From contig JALLAP010000105.1 of assembly GCA_036939355.1 (NCBI GenBank), forward strand, positions 1 through 19,787: a stretch of 19,787 bases of DNA, written 5' to 3'. Made by a program: the position numbers and the translations under genes. Every line of letters begins with the position of its first letter. The stretch's first letter is position 1. Under the pieces are notes generated by a model. The model was not told the origin of the DNA, made no database searches, and worked only from the letters and a program-made list of their open reading frames with translations. Shown here in pieces: positions 1 to 8,128 of this stretch. This DNA comes from Thalassiosira profunda (taxonomy: Eukaryota > Bacillariophyta > Thalassiosirophyceae > Thalassiosirales > Thalassiosiraceae).

Positions 1-455
1 CTCGGTGAAGTCGAAGTACGTCTCCGGGGTGTTGTCGGGGGTGTTGATGTGCTGCACAAAGAGGGAGGAGGCGGGGGTGAGGGCAGACGTGAATAAGGCA
101 CATGAGGCATACACCAAACATTATCCCCGGGCGGAAGCGAACAGAAGTGATGCATGCACCAAAAATTCATCGAGTTGGCCCCATTAATCCAGAGAAGTGC
201 AAATTTGTGCTTCTGAAGGACGTGAGGATGGGCCCGTTGCAAAGCCACGCCCATCGGCACATCAGATGCACGGAACGTCGGCCTCAACAATCAACATGCA
301 TCGGCACATCAGTGAATGCACCGTCGCTCTACACGCCGCCCCCGGCCCTTAATACTCACAAACGACTGCGCAGAGCCCATGGCACGGGTCTGGCCCGCCG
401 CGGCGGCCGCGGCCGACGGCAGCCGTCGTGATGAGAGCCGGGCGATGGACAGCAT
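1..455 (-). CDS. NDUFV2: NADH:ubiquinone oxidoreductase 24-kDa subunit (NDUFV2/NuoE), 5' part only
   Basis: This is the N-terminal part of the [2Fe-2S] 24-kDa subunit of mitochondrial complex I, which sits in the NADH-oxidising arm. On the minus strand the ATG at 455-453 opens a 32-codon exon (455-360). It encodes MLSIARLSSRRLPS followed by an alanine run, a basic amphipathic leader typical of mitochondrial targeting. A GTGAGT donor follows at 359. A pyrimidine-rich tract ending in GTGCAG precedes the next exon at 51-1, which is in frame and encodes HINTPDNTPETYFDFTE. Family knowledge: NDUFV2 proteins begin their mature part with a closely similar H-x-(D/N)-TP-(D/E)-N-x-x-(D/E)-T-x-FDFT segment. 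The four cysteines of the cluster would lie beyond the window edge and cannot be checked. The call rests on a short but distinctive segment plus the leader. The gene is divergent from the arsenite methyltransferase gene, with 227 bp between the two ATGs. Confidence 0.82.
52..359 (-). other. Intron 1 of the NDUFV2 gene (308 bp)
   Basis: This intron is bounded by a GTGAGT donor at 359 and a pyrimidine-rich CAG acceptor ending at 52. It is three to four times longer than the other introns in the window (71-92 bp). It contains a 14-nt exact direct repeat, catcggcacatcag on the plus strand, at 252-265 and 299-312. Short open frames here encode nothing recognisable. Confidence 0.75.
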
Positions 456-682
456 GGTTGTTGCAACGAGTTGAGAAGTTCACTGTTGTTGGATTTAACG
501 GGGCATTGCATCTGTCCCCCTAAAAAGCCCCCCAAGACAATGCACGACGCTTGTGATATTTGTTAGGAGGTGGGACTTTCGCGGGGGTCCCCCGTACTGA
601 CTCAGTCGTCCCCACGGAAGCGTCTCCCCCGCCGCCCCAGCCCCATCCCACATCCCACACCACAACCAAGCCCCTCGCAACG
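456..682. promoter_or_regulatory. Shared divergent 5' region between NDUFV2 and the arsenite methyltransferase gene
   Basis: These 227 bp separate two start codons that point away from each other, so both promoters and both 5' untranslated regions must fit here (inference from gene layout). No TATA box or named element is obvious. The side next to the methyltransferase ATG is C-rich. Confidence 0.5.
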
Positions 683-1995
683 ATGAAGGTGGCCCTCGCG
701 CTCCTCACTACAGCATCCAGCCACAGCCTCGTCGCGGCGTTTGCGCCCTCCAGCATCGTCCCCCGCCACGCCGGCTCCTCCGCTCTCTTCGCAGCAGATA
801 CGATGTTCGTTGATAAAACTGATGTCCACTCAGCCGTCATGGACTACTACGGCAAAACGTTGCAGCAGTCGTCGGACCTCAAGACCAACGCCTGCTGCAC
901 GGCGGTGAAGCCGGCGCCAAATATCGCCAAGGCCATTTCCAACATTCATCCGGATGGTGAGCGGTGCTCTGGCCCTTAATTGACGTTGCAACACGTGCTC
1001 TTTCTGACTTCTCATTCATACAATACATTTGGTGCATCTACTTTGCAGTCATCGCGAAATACTACGGATGCGGGTTCTGCGTGCCCGACGAAGTGGAGGG
1101 GATGACCATCCTCGACTTGGGATGTGGTGCAGGCCGCGACGTCTACATCGCATCCCAACTCGTGGGCGAGAAGGGACGGGTGATCGGAGTGGACATGACC
1201 GAGGAGCAGCTAGCCGTAGCCAAGGAGACGCAGCCGTATCACGCGGACAAGTTTGGGTTCGACAACGTCGAGTTCCACTTGGGTTTGATCGAGAAGCTTG
1301 ACGAGATTGACTCGCTCAAAGACGGATCGGTGGACATCATCATCAGCAACTGCGTGATTAATCTGTGTCCCGACAAGGAGGCTGTGTTGAAGAGCTGCCA
1401 CCGCCTGCTCAAACCCGGTGGGGAGCTGTATTTTTCCGACGTCTACGCCTCCCGCCGCGTGCCGCAGGAATTGCGCGAGGACGAGGTATTGTGGGGAGAG
1501 TGCCTGAGCGGTGCCCTGTACTGGAACGACTTCCACAACCTCGCGAAGAAGTGCGGATTCAAGGACCCCCGACTCGTCGAGGATGCGCCCATCACCGTGG
1601 AGAATGCGGCCGTGCAACAAAAGATGAATGACATGGGTCACGCCAACTTGGAGTTCTTCTCGGCCACCTACCGTTTGTTCCAGCTAGACTGCCTCGAGCC
1701 GCACTGCGAGGACTACGGGCAGGCGGTGATTTACAAGGGGACCATCCCGCGGTTCGAGAGCGGATGGGCGTTGGACGATCACCATTACATGGAAAAGGGC
1801 AAGGTTTTCCCGGTGTGCGGGAACACCTACAATATGCTTTATGAAACTCGATTTGCCAAGCACTTTGAGTTCGTCGGTGATTGGAGTACTCATCACGGCA
1901 TCTTCGAGGGATGCGGCACGGCGATGCCCTACAAGAGCGCCGCAGTCAACGGCGGGGTCAGCACCAAGGGGGGAGGTGGAGGTGGCTGCTGCTGA
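683..1995 (+). CDS. arsM: Arsenite S-adenosylmethionine methyltransferase, predicted plastid-targeted
   Basis: The enzyme transfers methyl groups from S-adenosylmethionine to As(III), giving methylated arsenicals. The CDS is join(683..956,1049..1995), 406 aa, with a 92-bp GTGAGC...CAG intron in phase 1. Residues 1-19 form a hydrophobic signal-like segment that runs into AFAP at 19-22, the motif marking the signal/transit junction of plastid precursors in diatoms and other heterokonts. The catalytic core follows: YYGKTLQQSSDLKTNACCT at 56-73 with the paired Cys71-Cys72, YYGCG with Cys99, the SAM-binding loop DLGCGAGRD at 114-122, SNCVINL with Cys193, and GECLSGAL with Cys243. The last three match the three conserved arsenic-binding cysteines of the ArsM family; the 50-residue spacing between the last two equals that of the algal enzyme CmArsM (Cys174/Cys224). 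The C-terminus is six glycines and a Cys-Cys pair, common in ArsM proteins. Function is well supported; plastid location is inferred from AFAP. Confidence 0.95.
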
Positions 1996-2236
1996 AGATG
2001 TTTAAGAGAACTTGGTCCTTGGGTGGAGGAAAAGCTGTGCGCGAAGGCTGTATGGTATGGGAAGCAATTTATGTTTGTTGGATGGCAACAAAAGATAGCC
2101 ACACCGATACATGGTATTCTGCAAGTGTCGAGGCTGCCCATTGGCGCCACAAATGAAATGGGATGCCGTCAAGTTACCATCTAAATAACCGGCTCTTACA
2201 TCTAACATCTAGTGATGGGTTGCCCCATTGCTGAGC
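1996..2236. other. Convergent 3' intergenic spacer
   Basis: These 241 bp lie between the stop codons of the methyltransferase gene (plus) and the disordered-protein gene (minus). I see no coding signal, repeat or structured RNA; the stretch must hold both 3' untranslated regions. Confidence 0.5.
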
Positions 2237-5200
2237 CTACATCTCAAATCGAGCACTTGCAACCACGTCGTCCCGTTCGCTCATCACCATTTCTAGCTGC
2301 CTCTGAACTTTCTCGAGCTCAGCCTGAGTTGATGCCAATGTCTCGGCGAGCTCCACATTTTCACTGTACAGTTTGGTAAGCGTGAATGATGCTCCCCTCT
2401 GGACTGTGGGGCGTGGAGAGGCTGTGACTACTGGCTGCTCTGGGGGGCCGCTCTTCTCATCATCACCTTCGTCCATGTTCCACGAATCTTCATCGCCAGA
2501 GCTATCCACGGATAAGCTACTCGACGCTGCCGAGCCGTCACCGTCATCACTGCCATCCTTCAGAAGTTTCAGGTCTTCAGTTTTCATCAACCGCAAGAGA
2601 CTGAGCTCAGCGTTGTTAATCGAGGTGCGCCTCGCCGTGTCACTCTCCTCCTCATCAGGTTTTGCAATGCCGCTCTCTCTCCGGACCAGCGAGCCAAGCG
2701 CATCTGTCACTAGATCGTCCAACGACGAGCGAGACTTCGTTCGGGAATGAGAACGCTTCTCTTGGTGGGTGCCCTCCTTGTTGTACGAGCCTTTCTCAAG
2801 CGCTGCGAGATCGAACTTGGCCTTTGACGAAGACTTGGACTTGACAATGGCACGCTTCTTGACACGGACGCCTCGTTTCTTCGAATACTTGATACTGCCG
2901 AATGAGGATGGCGGCTGTGTGTTGCTCCCATGCCCAACAGAGGCTTGGTACTCATCAATCTTGGACCACAGATCGTCCAGATCCTTGCTGTGTGACTCCG
3001 CTGGTGCCACTTCGTTCTCCTCTTCCTTAGCGTCGACCTCTTCCTCCTCTGAGCTGCACTCCTCCACCGTCTCAAGCTCAGTCGACCGCTGAAGGACTTC
3101 GTACAATTCCATGCCGCTGTCGAGATCATAGATCTTCAGATACTCGTTGCCGTCGCAGTCGGTGCATATGTTCTTCTCCGCGTCCTCTTCTGGCTCGTCC
3201 TCGTCGCCCATCGCATTGCCAACGTCTTTCTTGATGAGCAGGAAGCGCGGCTGGTGCTCATTGGGGTCACTGGCCCGCTTCGTTTCGATCTCGGGCTCTG
3301 CTGCAGCCATCGCTGACCATTCCTTCAACCAGTAGCCATTCAGCTTATCGAAGTCATCCATCGCTGGGGTAGGAGATTCGTCGGTAGATCCTCCAGTGCT
3401 GGCTGGCGAGTCTGATGTCTCGCTCGACAACAAATGGTTGGGAGTCAGAGGAAGGTCGTCCTCGCTTCCGTCGAGCGAGACAAGGTCGGTTTCAACGCAG
3501 TCTGCGGACAAATCGTCGTCCGTACCTTCCGCATGCGCCCAGGGTCGGCTCTTCTGCGAAGATCTGTGCTCATTGCCACGTGGAGCAGCTGGAGCCTCGG
3601 CCTCATCAATGTCATCGTGACCGAGATCAAAGTAGCAGCCGCTCTCCGAATCGTCCGAATCCTCCTCAAGCAGCTCCTCCCCACCCTCCTTGCTGTAGAT
3701 CTGGTTGAACGATCCTAGGCGCGCGCACGTCCCTTTGCTCTCCTCCTTGTTCTCCTCCTCTGGCTCCTCCGGCTCCTCCAACACCGCCGCATCGAGAAGA
3801 GAGCGGTCCTGCACACTCTTCGTGGGCGACTTCTCTGCGACCGTCGAGCTCGACGCCTCGCAGTCGCTCTTGAGGCTGGGGCGCAATTCGATTGTGCTGC
3901 GCTGCGCCCGCTCCGTCGCGAGGTCGCGGAAGGCGTCCTGGTGGACGGTGACCGAGCCAAAAGGAGTTGCGAGGCTCTCGTTTTCGTCGTCCTCAGAGCC
4001 GCTCCAATCCTCGCTGGCAATGAACTCGGAGGCCTCTTTCGTCGTCGACGTTGGAGGCTTGGAAAAGGTAACCTGCGAGAACTCGTCCTCCGACGAGAAC
4101 ACCTCGTCCACCCCGGTCGGAGATTCCTGGGGGCAGAATCCCACTCGCTTTGCCTCCTTGACCGGCGTTTCCTTTCCGGCATTCTTGAGGCCGGGCTCCA
4201 GCGCAGCCTTGCCATCCTGCACAGTCCCCGGGCTGAGGAAGGGGAGCATTAGCGCCTGCTTCGCCCCTGTCGCCCCGGGACCGGAGGCCTTGGGCGTCTC
4301 CGGCTGCGGGCCCACGTCGATCGCGTCCTCCAGCGGCGTCATCAGGATAACGTCCCCGTGCTCCGTCGCGGTCACCGCCACCGGGCACGGGCTCTGACGG
4401 GGCTGCGTGTACGACGTGGCGTAGGTGGCTTTGGTAGCCACCGACTCTTCCGGAGTCTGGTACAGCTTCTGCTCTGGCGTCTTCCTCTGCTGACTCGCCG
4501 GGGTAGCCAGAGGGGAGCCGGAGGCATTGGACGAGCTGTTGTCGACGCTGTATCCCAGGACCGAGCTGTTGTGCGCGGAGCCAGTGAGCATACTCGAGCG
4601 CTGGCTGATCTGCAGCCCAGCCAAATCGCTGGTCAGGCTACTCAGTCTGCTCGGAGGAGGGGTGCCGGCCTTGGGGCTCCCCATACCAGTCTTCTCTCCA
4701 GCACTGCCTGACGCGCCATAATTCTCCTTATCGCTTGCAGAGCCCACGGAGGAAGAATCGAAGCCTCCCAAGTCAACCACGTTGGGGGCCCCAGACTCCT
4801 CTCTATCGAGCTGCTTGAAGCTGCTCAGACTGCTAGCACCGGGACTCTCCCGATACGCCTGCGGCGTGAGCTGCAGCTGCCGCACCTCCTCCTCGGACGG
4901 CTCGCGCACGACCGGCGCACCCAACTCTTGGGACAACTCGTCACCCGACGCGCCCGCGAAGAAGTTGGTGCGCCCCTGGCGGTCGAGGTAGTAGTACTCC
5001 TCGTACGCCCCCGCGAGGAGGCACCGGCTCTCGTCGTCGCGGCTCTCCAGGTCGTCGTCGCAGAGATCCTTCAGGCTCTTCGCCCGGTCGTTCCCCCGGC
5101 GGGAGGGGAGGGACGCGCCGAGCGCCCGCTTGACCTTTTTGACGGAGGTCGCAGGCAGGGTGGGCGTCCGTGGCGACTTGGTCAACGACCGGGACTTCCA

Positions 5201-5383
5201 CTTGCCCGATCCTCCGGGCGAGAAACCCGGGGCGTCGACATCCTCCTCCTCGACGTCGTCCGACTCTTGCCAGTGTGCCCCAGAATCGTCGGCGAGGAGG
5301 GGGCGGCGGTCCGACCCCGCCAGGCGGAGGCGCATCTTGGACGGGAGGGCGGGGCGGGCGAGGCGGGGGCGGTCGAGGCGCAT
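2237..5383 (-). CDS. Large acidic, intrinsically disordered protein with C-terminal coiled coil; function not recognised
   Basis: A single open frame of 1048 codons on the minus strand, from the ATG at 5383-5381 to the stop at 2237; Met17 is a possible alternative start. I do not recognise a family. The first 100 residues are Arg/Lys- and Ser-rich (for example SLTKSPRTPTLPATS). A short ordered-looking patch, YEEYYYLDRQGRTNFF, lies at 127-142. Most of the rest is Ser, Glu and Asp with many SP/TP and acidic serine sites (SSEDE, SGSEDDE, SSEEEEVD), which would suit proline-directed and CK2-type kinases (inference). A second ordered-looking patch, CTDCDGNEYLKIYDLDSG, lies near 738-755, and a basic cluster, KKRGVRVKKR, near 830-850 could be a nuclear or nucleic-acid-binding signal. 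The last 50 residues show hydrophobic heptads (LYSENVELAETLASTQAELE) and should form a coiled coil. A scaffold or cytoskeletal adaptor is possible but unproven. The ORF's length makes it convincing as a real gene. Confidence 0.8.
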   Translation of the reverse strand: MRLDRPRLARPALPSKMRLRLAGSDRRPLLADDSGAHWQESDDVEEEDVDAPGFSPGGSGKWKSRSLTKSPRTPTLPATSVKKVKRALGASLPSRRGNDRAKSLKDLCDDDLESRDDESRCLLAGAYEEYYYLDRQGRTNFFAGASGDELSQELGAPVVREPSEEEVRQLQLTPQAYRESPGASSLSSFKQLDREESGAPNVVDLGGFDSSSVGSASDKENYGASGSAGEKTGMGSPKAGTPPPSRLSSLTSDLAGLQISQRSSMLTGSAHNSSVLGYSVDNSSSNASGSPLATPASQQRKTPEQKLYQTPEESVATKATYATSYTQPRQSPCPVAVTATEHGDVILMTPLEDAIDVGPQPETPKASGPGATGAKQALMLPFLSPGTVQDGKAALEPGLKNAGKETPVKEAKRVGFCPQESPTGVDEVFSSEDEFSQVTFSKPPTSTTKEASEFIASEDWSGSEDDENESLATPFGSVTVHQDAFRDLATERAQRSTIELRPSLKSDCEASSSTVAEKSPTKSVQDRSLLDAAVLEEPEEPEEENKEESKGTCARLGSFNQIYSKEGGEELLEEDSDDSESGCYFDLGHDDIDEAEAPAAPRGNEHRSSQKSRPWAHAEGTDDDLSADCVETDLVSLDGSEDDLPLTPNHLLSSETSDSPASTGGSTDESPTPAMDDFDKLNGYWLKEWSAMAAAEPEIETKRASDPNEHQPRFLLIKKDVGNAMGDEDEPEEDAEKNICTDCDGNEYLKIYDLDSGMELYEVLQRSTELETVEECSSEEEEVDAKEEENEVAPAESHSKDLDDLWSKIDEYQASVGHGSNTQPPSSFGSIKYSKKRGVRVKKRAIVKSKSSSKAKFDLAALEKGSYNKEGTHQEKRSHSRTKSRSSLDDLVTDALGSLVRRESGIAKPDEEESDTARRTSINNAELSLLRLMKTEDLKLLKDGSDDGDGSAASSSLSVDSSGDEDSWNMDEGDDEKSGPPEQPVVTASPRPTVQRGASFTLTKLYSENVELAETLASTQAELEKVQRQLEMVMSERDDVVASARFEM

Positions 5384-6018
5384 TGCGGGCTAAGAGTGCC
5401 TATGATGTGGTATGATGTGGTCGTGGCGTTGCAAATGCGCACGAGTGGAATGGCAACGAGCTGAAACTGTGGACGAGCCGCTCGCGCCGTCGATCGATGG
5501 CCGATGGTCGAGCAGTCAGCCGCGCCTACGGAGGAGACGAATTGCTGAATTATGAGCTCGCTGCCTTGCTAGGCGCCCGTCGTCTGTGCGCTTTGCTCGG
5601 GGGCGGCTTGGAAGGAGTCGAGGAGTCGAGCCGTTTCAACGCCCGCCCCAACGGCTCGTGAAATTCGGCGAGCGCATAAGATGTGATACATGTTTACGGG
5701 ACGTCAGTTAGATAATGTTAGGTCTAGCTACGTATTTTACGCGACGCCGTCCCAAAGCGGACATCGAATGCGGAACCCCCCAACGCGCGCCGCCTCCTCG
5801 TTCAGAGAAGCAACTCCACAGAGGCGTCCGCGCCTTGTCGCTTGGCGGTGACCTCAAACATCTCTGCGGCAAGTCTCCGGCGTTGGTCAAGTCGACAAGG
5901 GTGCACCGACGAGTGTGCACCAAAGTGCAACTGACCGAGCCGGGGCGCACTGACGGCCGCCTAGGACTGCCATCCGAGAGCGCCTCGCTGGCGAAGAACG
6001 CGAGGCTTGCGCGGTACG
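5384..6018. promoter_or_regulatory. Divergent intergenic region upstream of the disordered-protein gene and the small tail-anchored ORF
   Basis: These 635 bp separate a minus-strand start at 5383 from a plus-strand candidate start at 6019. The stretch holds a 10-bp tandem repeat next to the minus-strand gene (5401-5420) and an ATG-initiated 115-codon frame (5715-6062) with arginine-rich, shadow-like composition that I do not accept as a gene. No TATA box or RNA gene is seen. Promoter function is inferred only from the layout. Confidence 0.4.
5401..5420. repeat. Two tandem copies of TATGATGTGG
   Basis: Two perfect, adjacent 10-bp units lie 18 bp upstream of the minus-strand start codon at 5383. 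They probably fall in the 5' untranslated region of that gene. A chance or slippage origin is possible. Confidence 0.8.
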
Positions 6019-6270
6019 ATGACAGTGCTCCCATTCACCGCGCGGTCGTCGGCGGCGGCTGACGTCGAGTCCGCGGTAGCTGTCGCATCCCCCGGCGCTG
6101 CGGAGGCCACCGGGGGCGCCTCGGAGGCGGCTGACGTCGAGTCCGAGGTAACCGCCGCCGACGCGCCGCGCAAAGCGAGCCGCGACCCCGGCTGCTGCAT
6201 TTGCTGCCTGTGCCTCGGCGGCGTCCTCGCGCTGCTCCTCCTGTGGTTTCTGGGCGGCTTTCGGATCTGA
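6019..6270 (+). CDS. Possible small tail-anchored Cys-rich membrane protein (83 aa)
   Basis: From the ATG at 6019 the frame encodes 83 residues. The N-terminal two thirds is Ala/Ser/Glu-rich and carries two copies of a 24-residue unit sharing AADVES (near 13-18 and 37-42). After a short basic stretch (RKASRD) comes a cysteine cluster, CCICCLC at 59-65, that leads into a hydrophobic segment (LGGVLALLLLWFLGG) ending three residues from the C-terminus. That architecture suits a tail-anchored protein with palmitoylatable or CYSTM-like cysteines (inference; no family match recognised). It ends 157 bp upstream of the CEP131-like gene on the same strand. The region is GC-rich and several other frames are open, so it may be non-coding or upstream leader sequence. 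The coherent basic-Cys-hydrophobic order is the main support. Confidence 0.45.
   Translation: MTVLPFTARSSAAADVESAVAVASPGAAEATGGASEAADVESEVTAADAPRKASRDPGCCICCLCLGGVLALLLLWFLGGFRI
6049..6151 (+). repeat. Two 31-bp imperfect direct repeats with 72-bp period
   Basis: The copies at 6049-6079 and 6121-6151 share ggcggctgacgtcgagtccg with two or three mismatches over 31 bp. The period of 72 is a multiple of three, so the repeat keeps frame inside the small ORF and duplicates the AADVES peptide. Confidence 0.8.
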
Positions 6271-6330
6271 TGATACGTGCGCTTCGGCCGGCGCCATCCA
6301 AGATTTCGAATCAGTGAAAAATCGAATCGA

Positions 6331-6344
6331 TTGAAAATTTTCAA
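6331..6344. promoter_or_regulatory. 14-bp perfect AT-rich palindrome upstream of the CEP131-like gene
   Basis: ttgaaaattttcaa equals its own reverse complement and lies 83 bp before the ATG at 6428. It is the most AT-rich spot in an otherwise GC-rich stretch. It could be a dimeric transcription-factor site or chance. Confidence 0.25.
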
Positions 6345-6427
6345 CAGCGAGACTCTGCGCCGGCAAAGCCCGAAGGCTCACCACGGGGGACTTTTGTTGG
6401 GTCGTTCCATCGGTGACCGCTGCCACA

Positions 6428-8100
6428 ATGACTTCGCTCGGGGACAAGCTCGTGCACCTCTCGTTGGAGATAGAGGACAGAAAGAAGTCTTCAGAGCTCC
6501 TGCGCCGGCTGATCAACGACCAAGGCATGCGCCACGCCGATGAACATGCAGCCTACCAGCAAACACAAGAGGCGGTTTTGCAAAAACTCACGGCCGAAAG
6601 CAAAGAGAGCCGGTCGGAAATAGCTCGCGTCGTTGAATCTCTGGCCCACAAGAAGAGCGCGCTGGAAGCTCGGTTGAACGAAGTGGTGGCGCAGAAGAAG
6701 GCAGCCGAAGCCGCCAAGAAGAAGAACCTCGATGCCGTGAGACGGGAGACACAAGAGAATAAGGAGGCGGCCCTCGCGCAGCACAAACAGGAGCGGGCGG
6801 AGAGAGAGAAGGTTTGGTACGATGGACGCGTGGCGGACATCCACCGATTGACTTGGAAAGGAATCCAACCAAACATCGACCGTCTCACGCGGAAGCACCG
6901 GGAACAATGCGAGGAAATTCGGTCCAAAGCGGCCTTCGCCAAGCAGAAACTGGAGCTGCAGTGCGAGAATGAATTGGCGGAGCGCATCCAAGCGTTCGAG
7001 AGGAGCGAGCAGCAATCCAACGCGTGCATCACGCAGCGAAGTGAGTTTGCTACCGTTCTGCTACGGGAACAGAACGAGCACGCCGCTAGCCTGGCCAAGC
7101 TCAAAGAGAAGTTGGCGGCAGATGAGGAATCAGCAAAGAAGATGTACGCCCTGCAGCTCGAAACGCTGGCCAAGGAAAACGATGCGGCGTTGGCCAAGGT
7201 ATGCGGCTCCAAACGCGTGCAGCAACTCACGCACGAGCTCGCGGCAAAGAAGGACGCCCGCCGAGTTGAATTGGATGCCGAGCTTCAACGTGTGGAGAAA
7301 GATGTCAACGCTTCCAAACAAGGTTGGGAAGCGAGCTGGTTGAAAGCCTCTGTAGCTAGGATGGAGAAGAAGAATAAGCAGCAGAAGGAGGAGCTGATGC
7401 AGTGGCGGAAGGAGCAGATAGACGGCTTGATCAGACAGAGCATCCTTGATCAAGCTGAGTGCAATTCATCACCAGACAATACTTTGGCTGGCCTAACCGC
7501 TGCTCACGAGGAAAAGGTTGCAGCGTTCAAGGAGAGCTTGGAGAAGCAAAAGACTGCTGCGGAGGAGACAAGAGCAAACATCTCTCGAATTGAAGCACGG
7601 AAGGCCAAGCTCAGCATGAGCGTTGAAAGCTTGCAGGAGGAATTGGACGTCGTGGGTAGCCAGCTCGACGATATCACAAACACGATTGATCGCAAGCGAC
7701 GGCAGCAAAAGGCCAGAGTGGAGGAGCACACGAAGGGCGTCGAGGAGAAGCTTTCATTGATTGCTCGGCGCCGAGGTGATATCGAGCAGGAGATTGCCGA
7801 CGCGCAGGAGAAAATCAAGGAGGATCAATGGTGAGTCGTATTGTGTTGGAGTGTTCTTCTTCAATCAACACTCATTGCTGACGTTACTTTCTTTTGAGCA
7901 GCAAGCACCGAGCTGAAAAAGACCGGGCGATTGCAGAACACGAGCAGAAGTTGGGTGAGCTACAGAGCTATGCTGCAGAGGCTGCTGGCGAGCTTGACAG
8001 CAAAGCGAGGAGGATCCAGCAATCCTCTAAAGATCAGCAGCAGTATCTTTCACGGGCCAAGAAGCTTCTGAGCACCAGATACAAAGCCAAGCCAAAGTAA
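6428..8100 (+). CDS. CEP131: CEP131/AZI1-like centrosomal and basal-body coiled-coil protein
   Basis: CDS join(6428..7830,7902..8100), 533 aa, with a 71-bp GTGAGT...GCAG intron whose junction restores the frame as DQC-KHRAEKD. Nearly the whole protein is charged alpha-helical coiled coil. The segment at 125-160, containing VADIHRLTWKGIQPNIDRL and then TRKHREQC, matches the signature of animal CEP131 (a K-x-x-T-x-x-G-x-(E/Q)-P-x-I-x-x-L-x-x-(K/R)-H pattern). Further on, GWEASWLKASVARMEKKNKQ then EELMQWRKEQID matches the later AWE...EE-(I/L)-x-x-x-(R/W)-(D/K)-KEI region (comparison from memory). Family knowledge: CEP131 is a centriolar-satellite and basal-body/transition-zone protein needed for cilium or flagellum formation. 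At 533 aa this copy is about half the animal length and lacks the long disordered N-terminus. The chosen ATG avoids a GTG farther upstream. It implies an organism that builds basal bodies at some stage. A generic coiled-coil protein is the alternative. Confidence 0.72.
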
Positions 8101-8128
8101 TAGCACCTCGTTGCAACAAACCGACGCT

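Noticed and set aside
1..187. Short plus-strand frame at the left edge
   Set aside because: The opposite strand encodes a recognisable NDUFV2 exon and its intron.
3705..4397. Plus-strand open frame (230 codons) opposite the disordered-protein gene
   Set aside because: Ser/Arg-rich mirror of the acidic, serine-rich minus-strand gene, with no domain or independent coding signal.
5715..6062. ATG-initiated 115-codon plus-strand frame in the divergent spacer
   Set aside because: No domain, membrane segment or targeting signal; overlaps the better-organised 83-codon frame in another frame.
5887..6528. Minus-strand open frame (213 codons) overlapping the small ORF and the CEP131-like start
   Set aside because: Arg/Ser/Ala-rich shadow that overlaps the well-supported CEP131-like N-terminus; no recognisable features.
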